DNA of 12,087 nucleotides from Saccoglossus kowalevskii (taxonomy: Eukaryota; Hemichordata; Enteropneusta; Harrimaniidae). A program made the position numbers and the translations under genes. Each line of letters starts with the position of its first letter. Positions within the stretch are counted from its first letter, which is position 1. The stretch lies in the NCBI RefSeq assembly GCF_000003605.2, contig NW_003134897.1:3468-15554 (forward strand). The letters are read 5' to 3'. Below the pieces are notes generated by a model that saw only the letters and a program-made list of their open reading frames with translations, did not search any database and was not told the DNA's origin. This document shows positions 1-7,877 of the stretch, one piece after another.

Positions 1-867
1 CAACTGTCTACCAGTTGTCAATTTTGTAGGGCAGCAGCTCAAATTTCACTTCTTCAAGTTTATGCATAAATTAACACCAAGGCTGGTTGTCTGTACGATT
101 GCTGTAACACTATTCAACTAAAAACAATGCCCCGACAGCGTTTTGAAGATAAACACATTGTCAATCATTTGTGAAAATTTCAAAACAAAAGGTCAAAGCG
201 TCAAGGAGCTATTTTTTTTTATGTTCTGGAATGTGCACTAAAAAGAAGCTGAGATAATTGCTAATTTGCATAACAATTCACGCTGTAAAAAGTTTGCTAA
301 TGCTCATAATTAAATTGGCTGTTACAGTTTCAAATTTAAATGTATTATCGTTTTGTAAAAAGTTAAATACAGTGCATAATATGGAGATCCCGTCATTTCT
401 TTTTTTCACCATGTTTTTTTTTATTATTTGTGTACAGCCTTGCTAAATCTTGCTAAGCATTCAAAAGAGATAATTTTGCACCTGTTATCTATATTTTAAA
501 ATCGTGTTTTGAGTATGTTCCACTATTCACAATTCTACAAAATTTCAACAGTCTATAGCCAAGACTTTTTAAATAATAAAAAGCAAAAAAAAAAAAATTC
601 ACTCCCAAGTGCCCACGAACCTGCATCTCTACCTTTAGTCAAGTGTGCGAAGCTTAGGTTTAGTAAAAGGGGAAGGTGTACCATACTTAATTAAAAATGT
701 TGTATTGCATTGTAATTAAGTTTAATTAAACTTCAAGTAAAACGCAACCCTATATAGGAACGTATTTTAATCGAGTTCATATTAAAAGTTAATTCATCTA
801 TAATAAAAGTTAATCCAATGTGTGGCATCACAACTACGATTACACCTGCGTGTGTTTGTGGCCATCT
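1..867. other. AT-rich non-coding DNA, no gene seen
   Basis: No exon-like open frame with plausible splice sites or a recognisable protein can be supported here. The two short open frames (258-446 and 509-694) encode low-complexity, lysine/phenylalanine-rich peptides typical of AT-rich chance ORFs. There are homopolymer runs (T-run near 211-220, T-run near 414-422, A-run near 584-598), an isolated ATTTGCAT at 264-271, and a perfect 16-bp palindrome at 718-733 made of AT-rich sequence. If the downstream ZU5 gene has 5' exons to the left of the window, this stretch is intron; otherwise it is intergenic. Confidence 0.6.
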
Positions 868-1965
868 ACTCCATGGATATCTCAAGAACCATAATTTGGT
901 TTTTGATTAAACTTGGTGCATAGATGCTCTGGGCCAATGCATTGATTTAGTTTTAGTAAAAATCCATGCATATTACTTACCTAATTTGCATGATAATTAG
1001 CTAATTTTTAGCTGTTTCATGACTTTTCCACTGATATCTAAAGAACCACTCATTGGATTTTGATGGAACTTGGTACATAGATTCTCTGAATTAATGTGCA
1101 GATTTGATTAGATTTAGGTCTGTGCATATAAATTACCCAATTTGCATAATTAGTTAATTTTCAGCTTTTGATGTTTCAAGTAGTAGTCATCACATATCAA
1201 TTAAACTTGGATCATAGATATTCAAGGACTATGCAGATATTGATGGATTTGTTGGGAAATATTTCTGCATATTATTCACCTAATTTGCATAATTATTTAA
1301 TTTTCAGCTTTTCCACCGATATCTCAAGTACTAGTCATCATATTATAATGAAGCTTGGCACATAGATCCTCTTGGACTATGCAGAGACCTGATTTGTTTT
1401 TGGATATATATTTGTGCATATTAATTACCTAATTTGCATAACTTTGCAGCTTTTCAAATGATATCTTAAATATTAAAATAATCATCACATTTCAATGAAT
1501 ATAGGACTATGTAAAGACCCAATTAGTTTTGGGTAATATTTATGCATACTGGTCACCTAATTTGCATAATTAACCAATTTAACACTGATGTCTCAAGTAC
1601 TAATCATCACATTTCAATGAAACATAGTACAAAGATGCTCTAGGACAATAGACAGACCTGATTAAATCTCTACACATTAATTACCTAATTTGTATATTTA
1701 AGCCAATTTTAAGCTTTCACAATGCTATCTCAAGTAAGTACTAATTATTTCATTTCAATGAAACTTGTTACATATATGCTCTAGGATAATGTAAAAACCT
1801 GATTACTTTGGGTTTAAAATCAGTTCATATTAATTCCTTAACAATAATTCATGATTTTTTTGGTTCTAATCACATTTCAATTAAACTTGGTATGCAGACC
1901 TTATTAGTTATACCCCAAAATCTGTTCAAATTAATTTCCTGATTTGCATAATTAGTTTGATTATT
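868..1965 (+). repeat. Diverged tandem repeat array, unit about 130-155 bp, about 8 copies
   Basis: The same ordered set of phrases recurs down this stretch: a 'gatatctcaagtac' segment, then 'tttcaatgaaacttgg', then 'acatagatgctctagga', then a 'gacctgatta' segment, then 'catattaattacctaatttg' running into 'cataattag'. The anchor ATTTGCAT occurs at 984, 1140, 1283, 1432, 1560 and 1942, with a one-base variant at 1688 and a degenerate unit near 1830-1850. Spacings are 156, 143, 149, 128 and 128, then about twice 127. Units differ by many substitutions and small indels, so the array is old. It stops about 60 bp before the left end of the DIRS element. No coding capacity is conserved through the units. 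It could be a minisatellite or several fused copies of a short dispersed repeat. Confidence 0.85.
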
Positions 1966-2028
1966 ATTTTCAGTACGAGTAATTTTGAATTAATTGTTAA
2001 TGTGTCTCTAATACTCTCAACACACAGG

Positions 2029-2250
2029 AATTCACTACGTTCAATTACCCACCATAGACTCCGATCAGTCAAAATGATTATTTTGAACTGTAGGCATTAA
2101 TCCGGTGACGGAGAGATAAAATCTAGGTCAGGGGAAGCCCCATGATCCCAAGATTCTTTTTCCCTTACGTCATGAACCACGTGACCCAGCCGCCCATATG
2201 GCGATGCCATAGACGGCTGTACAATTACTCTGACTTTTCTTCGCATCGAA
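2029..2250 (+). repeat. Left inverted terminal repeat of the DIRS element
   Basis: This segment matches the reverse complement of 7878-8123. Matching begins at the 14-mer CCACCATAGACTCC (2049-2062), continues through the 'aactgtaggcattaat' segment, the 'ctaggtcaggggaagcccca' segment and the CACGTG block, and fades near 2250. By eye roughly nine in ten aligned bases agree. The right copy has about 12 extra bases after the 'ttaat' segment and lacks 3 bases near 2190. Several differences are CpG versus TpG/CpA. The outermost 20 bases (2029-2048) have no counterpart in the right repeat but are complemented in the ICR. This asymmetric tip is typical of DIRS elements. The terminal repeat probably also holds the promoter, although I see no clear TATA box. 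Confidence 0.92.
2069..2086. promoter_or_regulatory. Subterminal palindrome, left copy (candidate recombinase site)
   Basis: Perfect 7-bp inverted arms TCAAAAT and ATTTTGA flank a 4-base spacer (GATT). The same arms occur in the ICR (7714-7731) and in the right terminal repeat (8050-8067). Tyrosine recombinases bind inverted arms around a short spacer, so a role as a binding site is inferred, not shown. Confidence 0.45.
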
Positions 2251-2769
2251 TGGAGATCAAGTCTAGCAAGCTCTGCCTGGATCGCCTGCCTTTTTTTTTC
2301 TGTCTGAGTTTCTAGCTGGGGTTGTTGCCGCTGCCCGGCATCCAACATTGTAGCTGGTAGGATAAGTTTTTCTTGTCATTTTTACCCTCGTGTCGTTTTC
2401 CCCTTAGTTGTGTAGTATTTTTCACAACAAAGAAATAAAACCCGGGCGACGTACCTTAATCACTTGTTAGTTTCGTACGTCTTCTTTCCTATTGTAATTC
2501 GCTTCCCTCATGCATGTCGTCTTCATTGTATGCTTGATCTAGGTATTTAGAAATGAATAGTTGTAATGAAAGCACCAGGGCTCACTGCCGTTTTTTTTTT
2601 AGACTCCTTGTGTTTCGAGTCAACTGTGCAGTGGTTATATTCAAAATTTACCAGGATAGAACCGCATTCGAAATACTTTTGTCGTAGCTGCGTGCGGGGT
2701 TCGGGGTTTTTGTCGTTTTTTTTTTCACTGGAGTTCTGAGGCCTGAGATTTTTTTTCGGAGCCATCAAA
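2251..2769 (+). other. Leader between left terminal repeat and gag-like region
   Basis: No conserved coding sequence is seen. The stretch contains several T-runs (about 2290-2298, 2590-2600, 2718-2727 and 2750-2756). It would be the 5' untranslated part of the element's transcript if transcription starts in the left terminal repeat. Open frames on the opposite strand in this area have no recognisable product. Confidence 0.5.
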
Positions 2770-4516
2770 ATGGCTGAGACTGACCGCGTCGCTCGTTTCT
2801 TCACAGCAAGGTCGCACGTCCAGTAAACAAATTGGTTAAAGTGAGTGCGTCTTTGGAATGAGTGGAATGTCCCCCGCTTGGCTACCGGTGCTTCGTGTAC
2901 CGGGACATCGAGTAGGAGGCCTGATGGTGGAGGTACCAATACTTTTTCTCGGTCTCCCCCCACTGATCAGAGGGCATCCTCACAGTCTGTTTCTTCAGGT
3001 GGTGGTTTACCCGATTTTACTGCAGCTCCCTTTGTGGACCCTTCCTTGCACGGCGCCGGGTTTGCCTCCGAGTTGAGGGCTTCGGTTGAAGGACTGTTGG
3101 GGCAATTGCATCCCTGGCAGGCCGGGTAGATCAGACGCAGTCGGAGCGAGCTGTCTCCACTGCGACCCCTCGGTGGGAAAGCAGGAAGAAACACGAAAGC
3201 ATGTTTGCATTCAAACATGTCTCTTCCGGGGAACCCCCTTTCCCAGCCGCGGCGCTCCCACTAATTTGGGTGAGGCCGAGGCTCAGGCTAATTGCACTGG
3301 GCCTCCTCTGGAGCCTCGGGCACTAAATGCCAACAAGGTGCTGGCAGCCAAGACTACGATCTCAGGGTGGGGCTTTCAGGGCAGGGCATGCATTGACCCC
3401 CCCTACTTTCAGCCAGCCAGGGTTCGTCGCGTGGTAACAGTACAATGGTAATGAATTTATATTTGTGTCCAGTCTCTGCTGTGGGTTTTGGACCTTCTTT
3501 CCGACCCACGGGCGTCCCCAGAGGGAACCGACCCTGTCATGAGATGCACAGTCAAACATGCTCCCTCTCACATGTTTTAAGTTAAAGGAGACGCAGTTCT
3601 CTCGCGTCAGATACAGCCGGTACTCCGGGCGGTCCCTCAGAGACTTCCATTCATAATGACTCGTTGAGCCACGCTTTTGGGGTGATGCTGATCATCGATC
3701 CCAGTGATACAATGTAAATACCCCCACCCTTGATCCTAAGGTGACCACCTAAGTTTGCTTCAACACTTAGGGGATCACGGGGGTTGGGATCTAAAGCAAC
3801 CCCGTCGACATGTCCCTCCCTGTCCGTCTGAGTGCGGAGTGTGGCGCAGGACGTGCAAACGGTGTTGATGGGCGGACGTTGGTCAGCCACGGAGGACGTA
3901 CCGCTTAAGGCCCGCTGGGGAAAACCTCAGGCAACACTTCCTGCCAGACCAAACGCTACCCGGTCGGTGTTGTTTCGGGATCAGACCCCATAGCATGGGA
4001 TGAGACCAAAACGCCCCCAACCGGATCCCAAGGCTCCTTCCCCAGACCCTGGTACCACGAATTTCCGTTTGGCTATCCAGGCAAAGGGGGACAGCTGCAT
4101 TCCATGGGCATTCTCGCCAGCTGAATCAGAGACAACCCATCCAGCCCTGATGGCAGAATTGCTTGAGCGCATTATTGCACATGCCCAGGAATCTGGAGAC
4201 CTCGGAGGCAGAATGCACCAGCCTCCTAGACCAGGTGACACATTTACTGGCGGGCCACCGCACATCTACATGCGACATCCCCTAGTGTCACCTGGCTCTC
4301 TTGGCCTGGGCCACAACTGTGCTACGAGATGCGGCCTTAGACGCACATGTTTTCGCCAACAAGCTGAGTCAGGGGGTACGTCCCCACCTCAGTGATGCAG
4401 ACTGGACATCTTCCACCCTCTTTGTTCAGGGAATGGTGGGTACAGTCTCAGAGCTTCGGAATGCAATGAACCAGAGGGTTGGCCCTGCACCCAAGCACAA
4501 AAACACAATGCCCTAG
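2770..4516 (+). pseudogene. Broken gag-like region of the DIRS element
   Basis: Its position between the left terminal repeat and RT, and its composition, suggest Gag, the structural nucleocapsid-type protein. The first candidate start is ATG 2770, giving MAETDRVARFFTARSHVQ before a TAA at 2824. The same frame has a TGA at 2842 and is then open to 3129, with a Ser/Gly/Pro-rich stretch and an amphipathic segment containing ELRASVEGLLGQL. That the frame resumes after two stops suggests one original ORF. Further open pieces lie in shifted frames at 3086-3451, 4000-4395 (proline-rich, then MAELLERIIAHAQ) and 4301-4516 (containing TTVLRDAALDAHVFANKL). I see no zinc knuckle. Identification as gag rests mainly on position, since gag proteins of these elements diverge fast. 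Confidence 0.55.
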
Positions 4517-4584
4517 GGTGTCATCCGCTAGCTAGAGTCAGCCAGTAGGCAAGCGCTCATACCCTTCCATGGGAGGGAAGAGTA

Positions 4585-5654
4585 GTGGCGCGATTCCAGG
4601 GAGGAAAGAGCCAGGTGGTGGCTCCTCACCCTCCCTGGGCGGATGTCTACTCCGGCAGCAGGGGAAGCGTGTTTGATGCTCACCTCTGCAACCGGGGGGA
4701 CAGGCATGTGTTCGGCGAGTGGTCAGATCACAACTTAGTCAAAACTCAGGCCTTGGGGAACTCACCTCATGGGAGAAGAGAGCACCACCCCCTCACAACT
4801 GCCGAACCCATGGACCTTTCCAGGTGGTGACATTTGGTTATGGGATACCGCTAAAATTTCCATCTCCCTCGTCAGTGTCTCCCCTTTTTGGCACTGCCAG
4901 GGGACTCCCTGATCAGACAGGAAGTAGCAGTTTGTTGGGAAAAGGCGCCATACACAGGGTAGATCAGCCGGAACTAAATCCAGGCTTCTACCCAAATGTG
5001 TTCGTAGTACCAAATCTACAAGTGGCAGACATCCAGTTCTGGACCTAGGCAGACTGAATCAGTATGTGCTCCTCGATCAGTTCCACATGGAGACACCATT
5101 CAGGGTTCTTTTCTCCATCCACCGTTTCGACTGGCTAGCCGCACTAGACTTAAGCGGGGCCTACCTGCACATACTGATGCACCCGGCTAGTTGCCATCTC
5201 CTTCGAGTAGCCCAGCTGGGCCAAGTATTCAAATTTCGCGTGCAGAGTGACGAAACAGGTAGTGCTGCTGCTTCACCAAATGTTGGTACACCTCATTTTG
5301 TACCCAGACTACTGGTTACTACACAACCCTGACAAGGGGTTAATAGCCAAACATGTCAGGCTAACACAGATATACTTCACCAGTTGGGCTCGTTAGTTAA
5401 TCGACAAGTCCCACCTTGACCCAATGCGCAGTTGGTGTCGCTGGGCATGGAGTTTTGACACAGAGGTAAGCTTGGTTTAGCTATTGCAAGCGTGTTGCTT
5501 AGTGCTAAGCAGCCTAGCCGAATGTCTAGTCAGCGTCCCCTCAGTGTCCCTCCGAGAACTAAGGCGGATCATCAGAATGATGACCTCGGTTTGAAGGGTC
5601 GTTCCCCAAGTCGCTCTATGCAGCCGCCCGGTATAACGCTTGCGAACTAGATAG
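4585..5654 (+). pseudogene. DIRS-type reverse transcriptase, degenerate
   Basis: RT copies the element RNA into DNA. The N-terminal part reads in one frame up to about 5010, with a GYGIPLKFPSP-like segment at about 4842 and KGAIHRV then NPGFYPNVFVVPN at about 4940-5015. The reading shifts to a second frame at 5021-5050 (PVLDLGRLNQYVLL). It continues with the motif A block WLAALDLSGAYLHILMHPAS (about 5130-5190), which keeps the first catalytic aspartate. The 'PFGL' motif B region expected after GQVFKFRV is missing. A third frame gives the active-site region ILYPDYWLLH (about 5295-5324), where the usual Y-x-D-D reads Y-P-D-Y. A stop at 5394 and an extra T near 5455 follow, then a connection segment with SVSLRELRRIIRMMTSV (about 5539-5589), with stops at 5590 and 5632. 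The copy is inactive. The segment at 4585-4830 with VFGEWSDHN is probably the start of the pol protein. Confidence 0.87.
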
Positions 5655-6103
5655 GTGAGTTTTGATCTGGGATCAAGTGAAGGAAGCCCTGCCCTAGTGG
5701 CCGTCACTGGCCAACCTCAGACAGGAGCCCCATTGGACCCGCTCGCCGCAAGTATGACTCTGGTAACTGATGCCTCCTCCCAAGAAAGGGGAGCGCATCT
5801 ACTGGACGAACAAGTCCAAGGATATGGCCCGCATTAGTTTCGGGACTACCATATCAACCGGCTCGAACTGAAAGCAGTATACTTAACACTACCACACTTT
5901 CTACCCGTAGTTCGAGACCACAAAGTCCTGCTCCGCACAGGCAATGCAGCGGTGGTCTCCTTCAAGAAGAAGGGGGGACGCATTCCTCATCGTTGTCAGT
6001 CCTAGCACAGCAAATCCTCCTTTGGTGCCTGGAATACAATGTGGAGCTAACAACACACCACCTTCCAGAGGTGAGGAACAGTCTGGCAGACGCCCTTTCA
6101 GGG
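5655..6103 (+). pseudogene. DIRS-type RNase H domain, degenerate
   Basis: RNase H removes the RNA strand during cDNA synthesis and uses a D-E-D-D set of acidic residues. The first frame (5655 to about 5975) contains LVTDASSQERGAHL with the first Asp at 5769. An in-frame TAG follows at 5835, then RLELKAVYL with the Glu, then VLLRTGNAAVV, where the third acidic residue reads Gly instead of Asp (RTDN expected). An indel in the six-G run near 5970-5975 moves the reading to the next frame. That frame holds the SLSVLAQQILLW segment and LADALSG with the last Asp at 6089. Domain order and motifs match DIRS pol proteins rather than Ty3-type ones. The loss of the third acidic residue, the stop and the frameshift each predict an inactive enzyme. 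Confidence 0.87.
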
Positions 6104-6522
6104 CGGCTTCGTCTCCAGAACACGGGGTTGTTCATACAAGCCTCCAGGCTGTTTCTGCTGTGGGACGGTCCAAGGTTAAACCAGTTTACCACACCCCGGA
6201 ACGCCAAGCTCCCAACGTACGTAACACTCCTGCCGACTCCAGGAGCCTGGGCCAAGGTCACTTTGCTCACCCTGTGGACCCACTTAGTTGTGTACACCTT
6301 TCCTCCCTTCCCGCTAGTTCACCGGGCACTGGATAAAACTTCGACAGGTGCACGCCTGCATATTGTCATTGGTCGCACCCAATTGGCCAAGGAAGGCCTA
6401 GTTTCCACTTCTGTCGGAAATGCTAGTCAAAACACCAGTAGTGCTTCAGGACTTACTAGACCTGCCATCCCAACCAGAGGGCACACTACCAATGAGCCCA
6501 GCGGGTATCACTTACATGCATA
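6104..6522 (+). pseudogene. Post-RNase H methyltransferase-like block of DIRS pol
   Basis: This is the continuation of the open frame 5993-6523. It contains LNQFTTPRNAKLPTYVT (about 6176-6226), then PTPGAWA, then LWTHLVVYTFPPFPL (about 6272-6316). The order of FAT-like, N-x-KLP, a Trp-containing segment and a PPF motif is what I recall from the region after RNase H in DIRS-type pol proteins. That region is described as resembling Dam-type adenine methyltransferases, whose catalytic motif is a D/N-PPY/F tetrapeptide. Here the residue before PPF is Phe, not Asp or Asn, so even an intact copy may not methylate. The rest of the open frame (about 6330-6522) shows weaker family resemblance, with small residues and HLHA at its end, where the reading shifts to the recombinase frame. 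Confidence 0.6.
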
Positions 6523-7579
6523 GAGGCTCTCATTAGACCCGCACATACAAAAGCCTTATCTGAGTGGGCTGCCAACATCCTGGCAAGGGCGAACGGGGAT
6601 TCCACCTATGCGGCCTACATTTCTAGGCTGCGAGCATACACTGATTGGTGTAGCGGAAGGGAGATTGATCCATACCATCCCACTATTGGCCAGGTAGGAG
6701 GCTCTTTGGTCCACCTGTTTGACAAAGTGGGTATGTCCTACGCAGCGATCATTGGCTACAGGTTGGCCTTGTCCCCCACCATTGAGAACGTACAGGAACA
6801 AGACTAGCTGATTGTCCTATTATTAGGAGACTATTTACTGCTTTTCAGACGCCAAGACCCCATACAAGGGAACCACCCTCTAAGTTGACCACCCTTTGAG
6901 CCTCTGATCAGCACCAATCAAATTTTTCGATGTGGAAAATAGTCTTCCTACTGGCCCTTGACTCAGGTAGGAGTTGACCAGAGCTGGGGGCATTGTCCTT
7001 CTCGAATGATGTACCGCCGTTATGGACAATCAAGTTGTGCGAAAGACACGAATCAGGTTTCTTGCCTAGAACCAAATCCCAGGACACAATCCTCACCCGA
7101 TCGTCATGCCCCGGCTGTCAAATTGTGTCTGTGCGATTGCCAACTCACTGGTGCTAGCGCCAGGTGCCCCCCTCGAGCATACACGGAGGGCAGGCTTCTG
7201 GAGAATGCAGTACGTCTTTATCAACTACCACCTAACAGACACTGTATCCATTGAGGAAGGTCTCTTTAGGTTGGGCCCGTCGTAGCGGGTCAGTCTTGGT
7301 TTGCTGACCCAGCCCGAATGACCAAAAGGGTCCCTGCGCATAGGCAATGAATCAGTCTCAATATTTTATGTGGACAGATTTCTCTACCATCAGCACTCCC
7401 TGGAAGCTCCCAGGTCCCGCTTTGAGGCCTATGCCCTCATGCAGAACTATTTTGGTCTTTACTTCGAAAGCTTACTACCCCCAGTATTGGGTTGGGGTCT
7501 AGCTTTCTCGGGCATACCGGACCCTGTCACCGTAGCAGCATTTTGGCTTCTTCCTCTGGGGACAGCACAGGCAAGGTAA
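6496..7579 (+). pseudogene. DIRS-type tyrosine recombinase, degenerate
   Basis: The recombinase joins the circular element DNA to the target and replaces an integrase. A clear N-terminal core-binding domain lies in one frame (6496-6807). It has LSEWAANILARA, then STYAAYISRLRAYTDWC with a REIDPYHPT segment, then LVHLFDKVGMSYAAIIGYRL, the usual SAM-like helical fold, and ends at TAG 6805. Another frame (about 6811-7250) continues with IIRRLFTAFQTPRP, a stop at 6897, then IVFLLALDSGRS. There the Arg at 6969-6971 matches the first catalytic Arg, followed directly by a TGA at 6975 and PELGALSFSND. A third frame (7370-7579) contains GLAFSGIPDPVTVAAFW, weakly like the segment between the H-x-x-R box and the catalytic Tyr. 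I cannot find a convincing H-x-x-R or Tyr, so the C-terminal half is badly decayed or partly deleted. Confidence 0.8.
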
Positions 7580-7713
7580 GACACCCATTTTTGGGCCTTA
7601 ACCAGGGTGTTGAGTGATTATTGTATTTCATCCCAGACTGGGAAGAGACTTTCATCATTTTTCTGTTTGCTCGGAAAACCCACCACCTATCGGCGTCTGA
7701 ACATGCCTACAGT

Positions 7714-7731
7714 TCAAAATAGTCATTTTGA
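7714..7731. promoter_or_regulatory. Subterminal palindrome, ICR copy
   Basis: Arms TCAAAAT and ATTTTGA with spacer AGTC, the same perfect 7-4-7 structure as at 2069-2086 and 8050-8067. Its presence inside the ICR follows from the ICR being complementary to the left end. A recombinase-binding role is inferred only. Confidence 0.45.
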
Positions 7732-7772
7732 CTGACTGGAGTCTATGGTGGATAATTGAACGTAGTGAATTT

Positions 7773-7797
7773 AGGCGAGGGTTCTCCGAACCCGCCT
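7773..7797. repeat. Hairpin at the ICR end-junction
   Basis: AGGCGAGGGTTC pairs with GAACCCGCCT across a TCC loop: a 10-bp stem with a small bulge, starting next to the point where the left-end and right-end complements meet. The matching right tip of the element (8105-8123) keeps the AGGCG...CGCCT ends but is six bases shorter, which weakens the stem. Confidence 0.7.
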
Positions 7798-7877
7798 ATT
7801 CACATAATTCATACCCACCATAGACTCCGGGTCTCCCTCAACCACCAATACTCTTTCCGTAGCATTGGTCTAAGTCC

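Larger units (their letters stand above)
7703..7828 (+). repeat. Internal complementary region (ICR) of the DIRS element
   Basis: 7703-7772 is the near-exact reverse complement of the left end (2029-2096), including the tip 'gaacgtagtgaatt'. 7773-7828 is the reverse complement of the right end (8074-8123), including the tip segment beginning 'aggcgagggttct'. The two complements meet next to position 7772. In the published DIRS model the ICR acts as a splint that brings both ends of the linear cDNA together so that a circular form can be sealed, which also restores the tips. The ICR carries the 14-mer at 7738-7751 and its inverse at 7815-7828, so it can itself fold back with a 14-bp perfect stem. 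Confidence 0.93.

Noticed and set aside
258-694. Two short open frames in the left flank
   Set aside because: Low-complexity peptides from AT-rich DNA, no splice context and no recognisable family.
868-1965. CRISPR-like array
   Set aside because: Units are long, diverged and lack short identical repeats with unique spacers; the context is eukaryotic.
2097-2348. Minus-strand open frame of 83 codons running through the left terminal repeat, Gln/Lys/Glu-rich at its start
   Set aside because: The matching stretch of the right repeat has a one-base frame change and stops early, substitutions between the two do not favour synonymous sites, and no domain is recognised. Probably chance in a conserved non-coding repeat.
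2547-2963. Minus-strand open frame of 138 codons
   Set aside because: Opposite to the gag-like region and full of homopolymer-encoded Lys/Asn; no recognisable domain and no support from element architecture.
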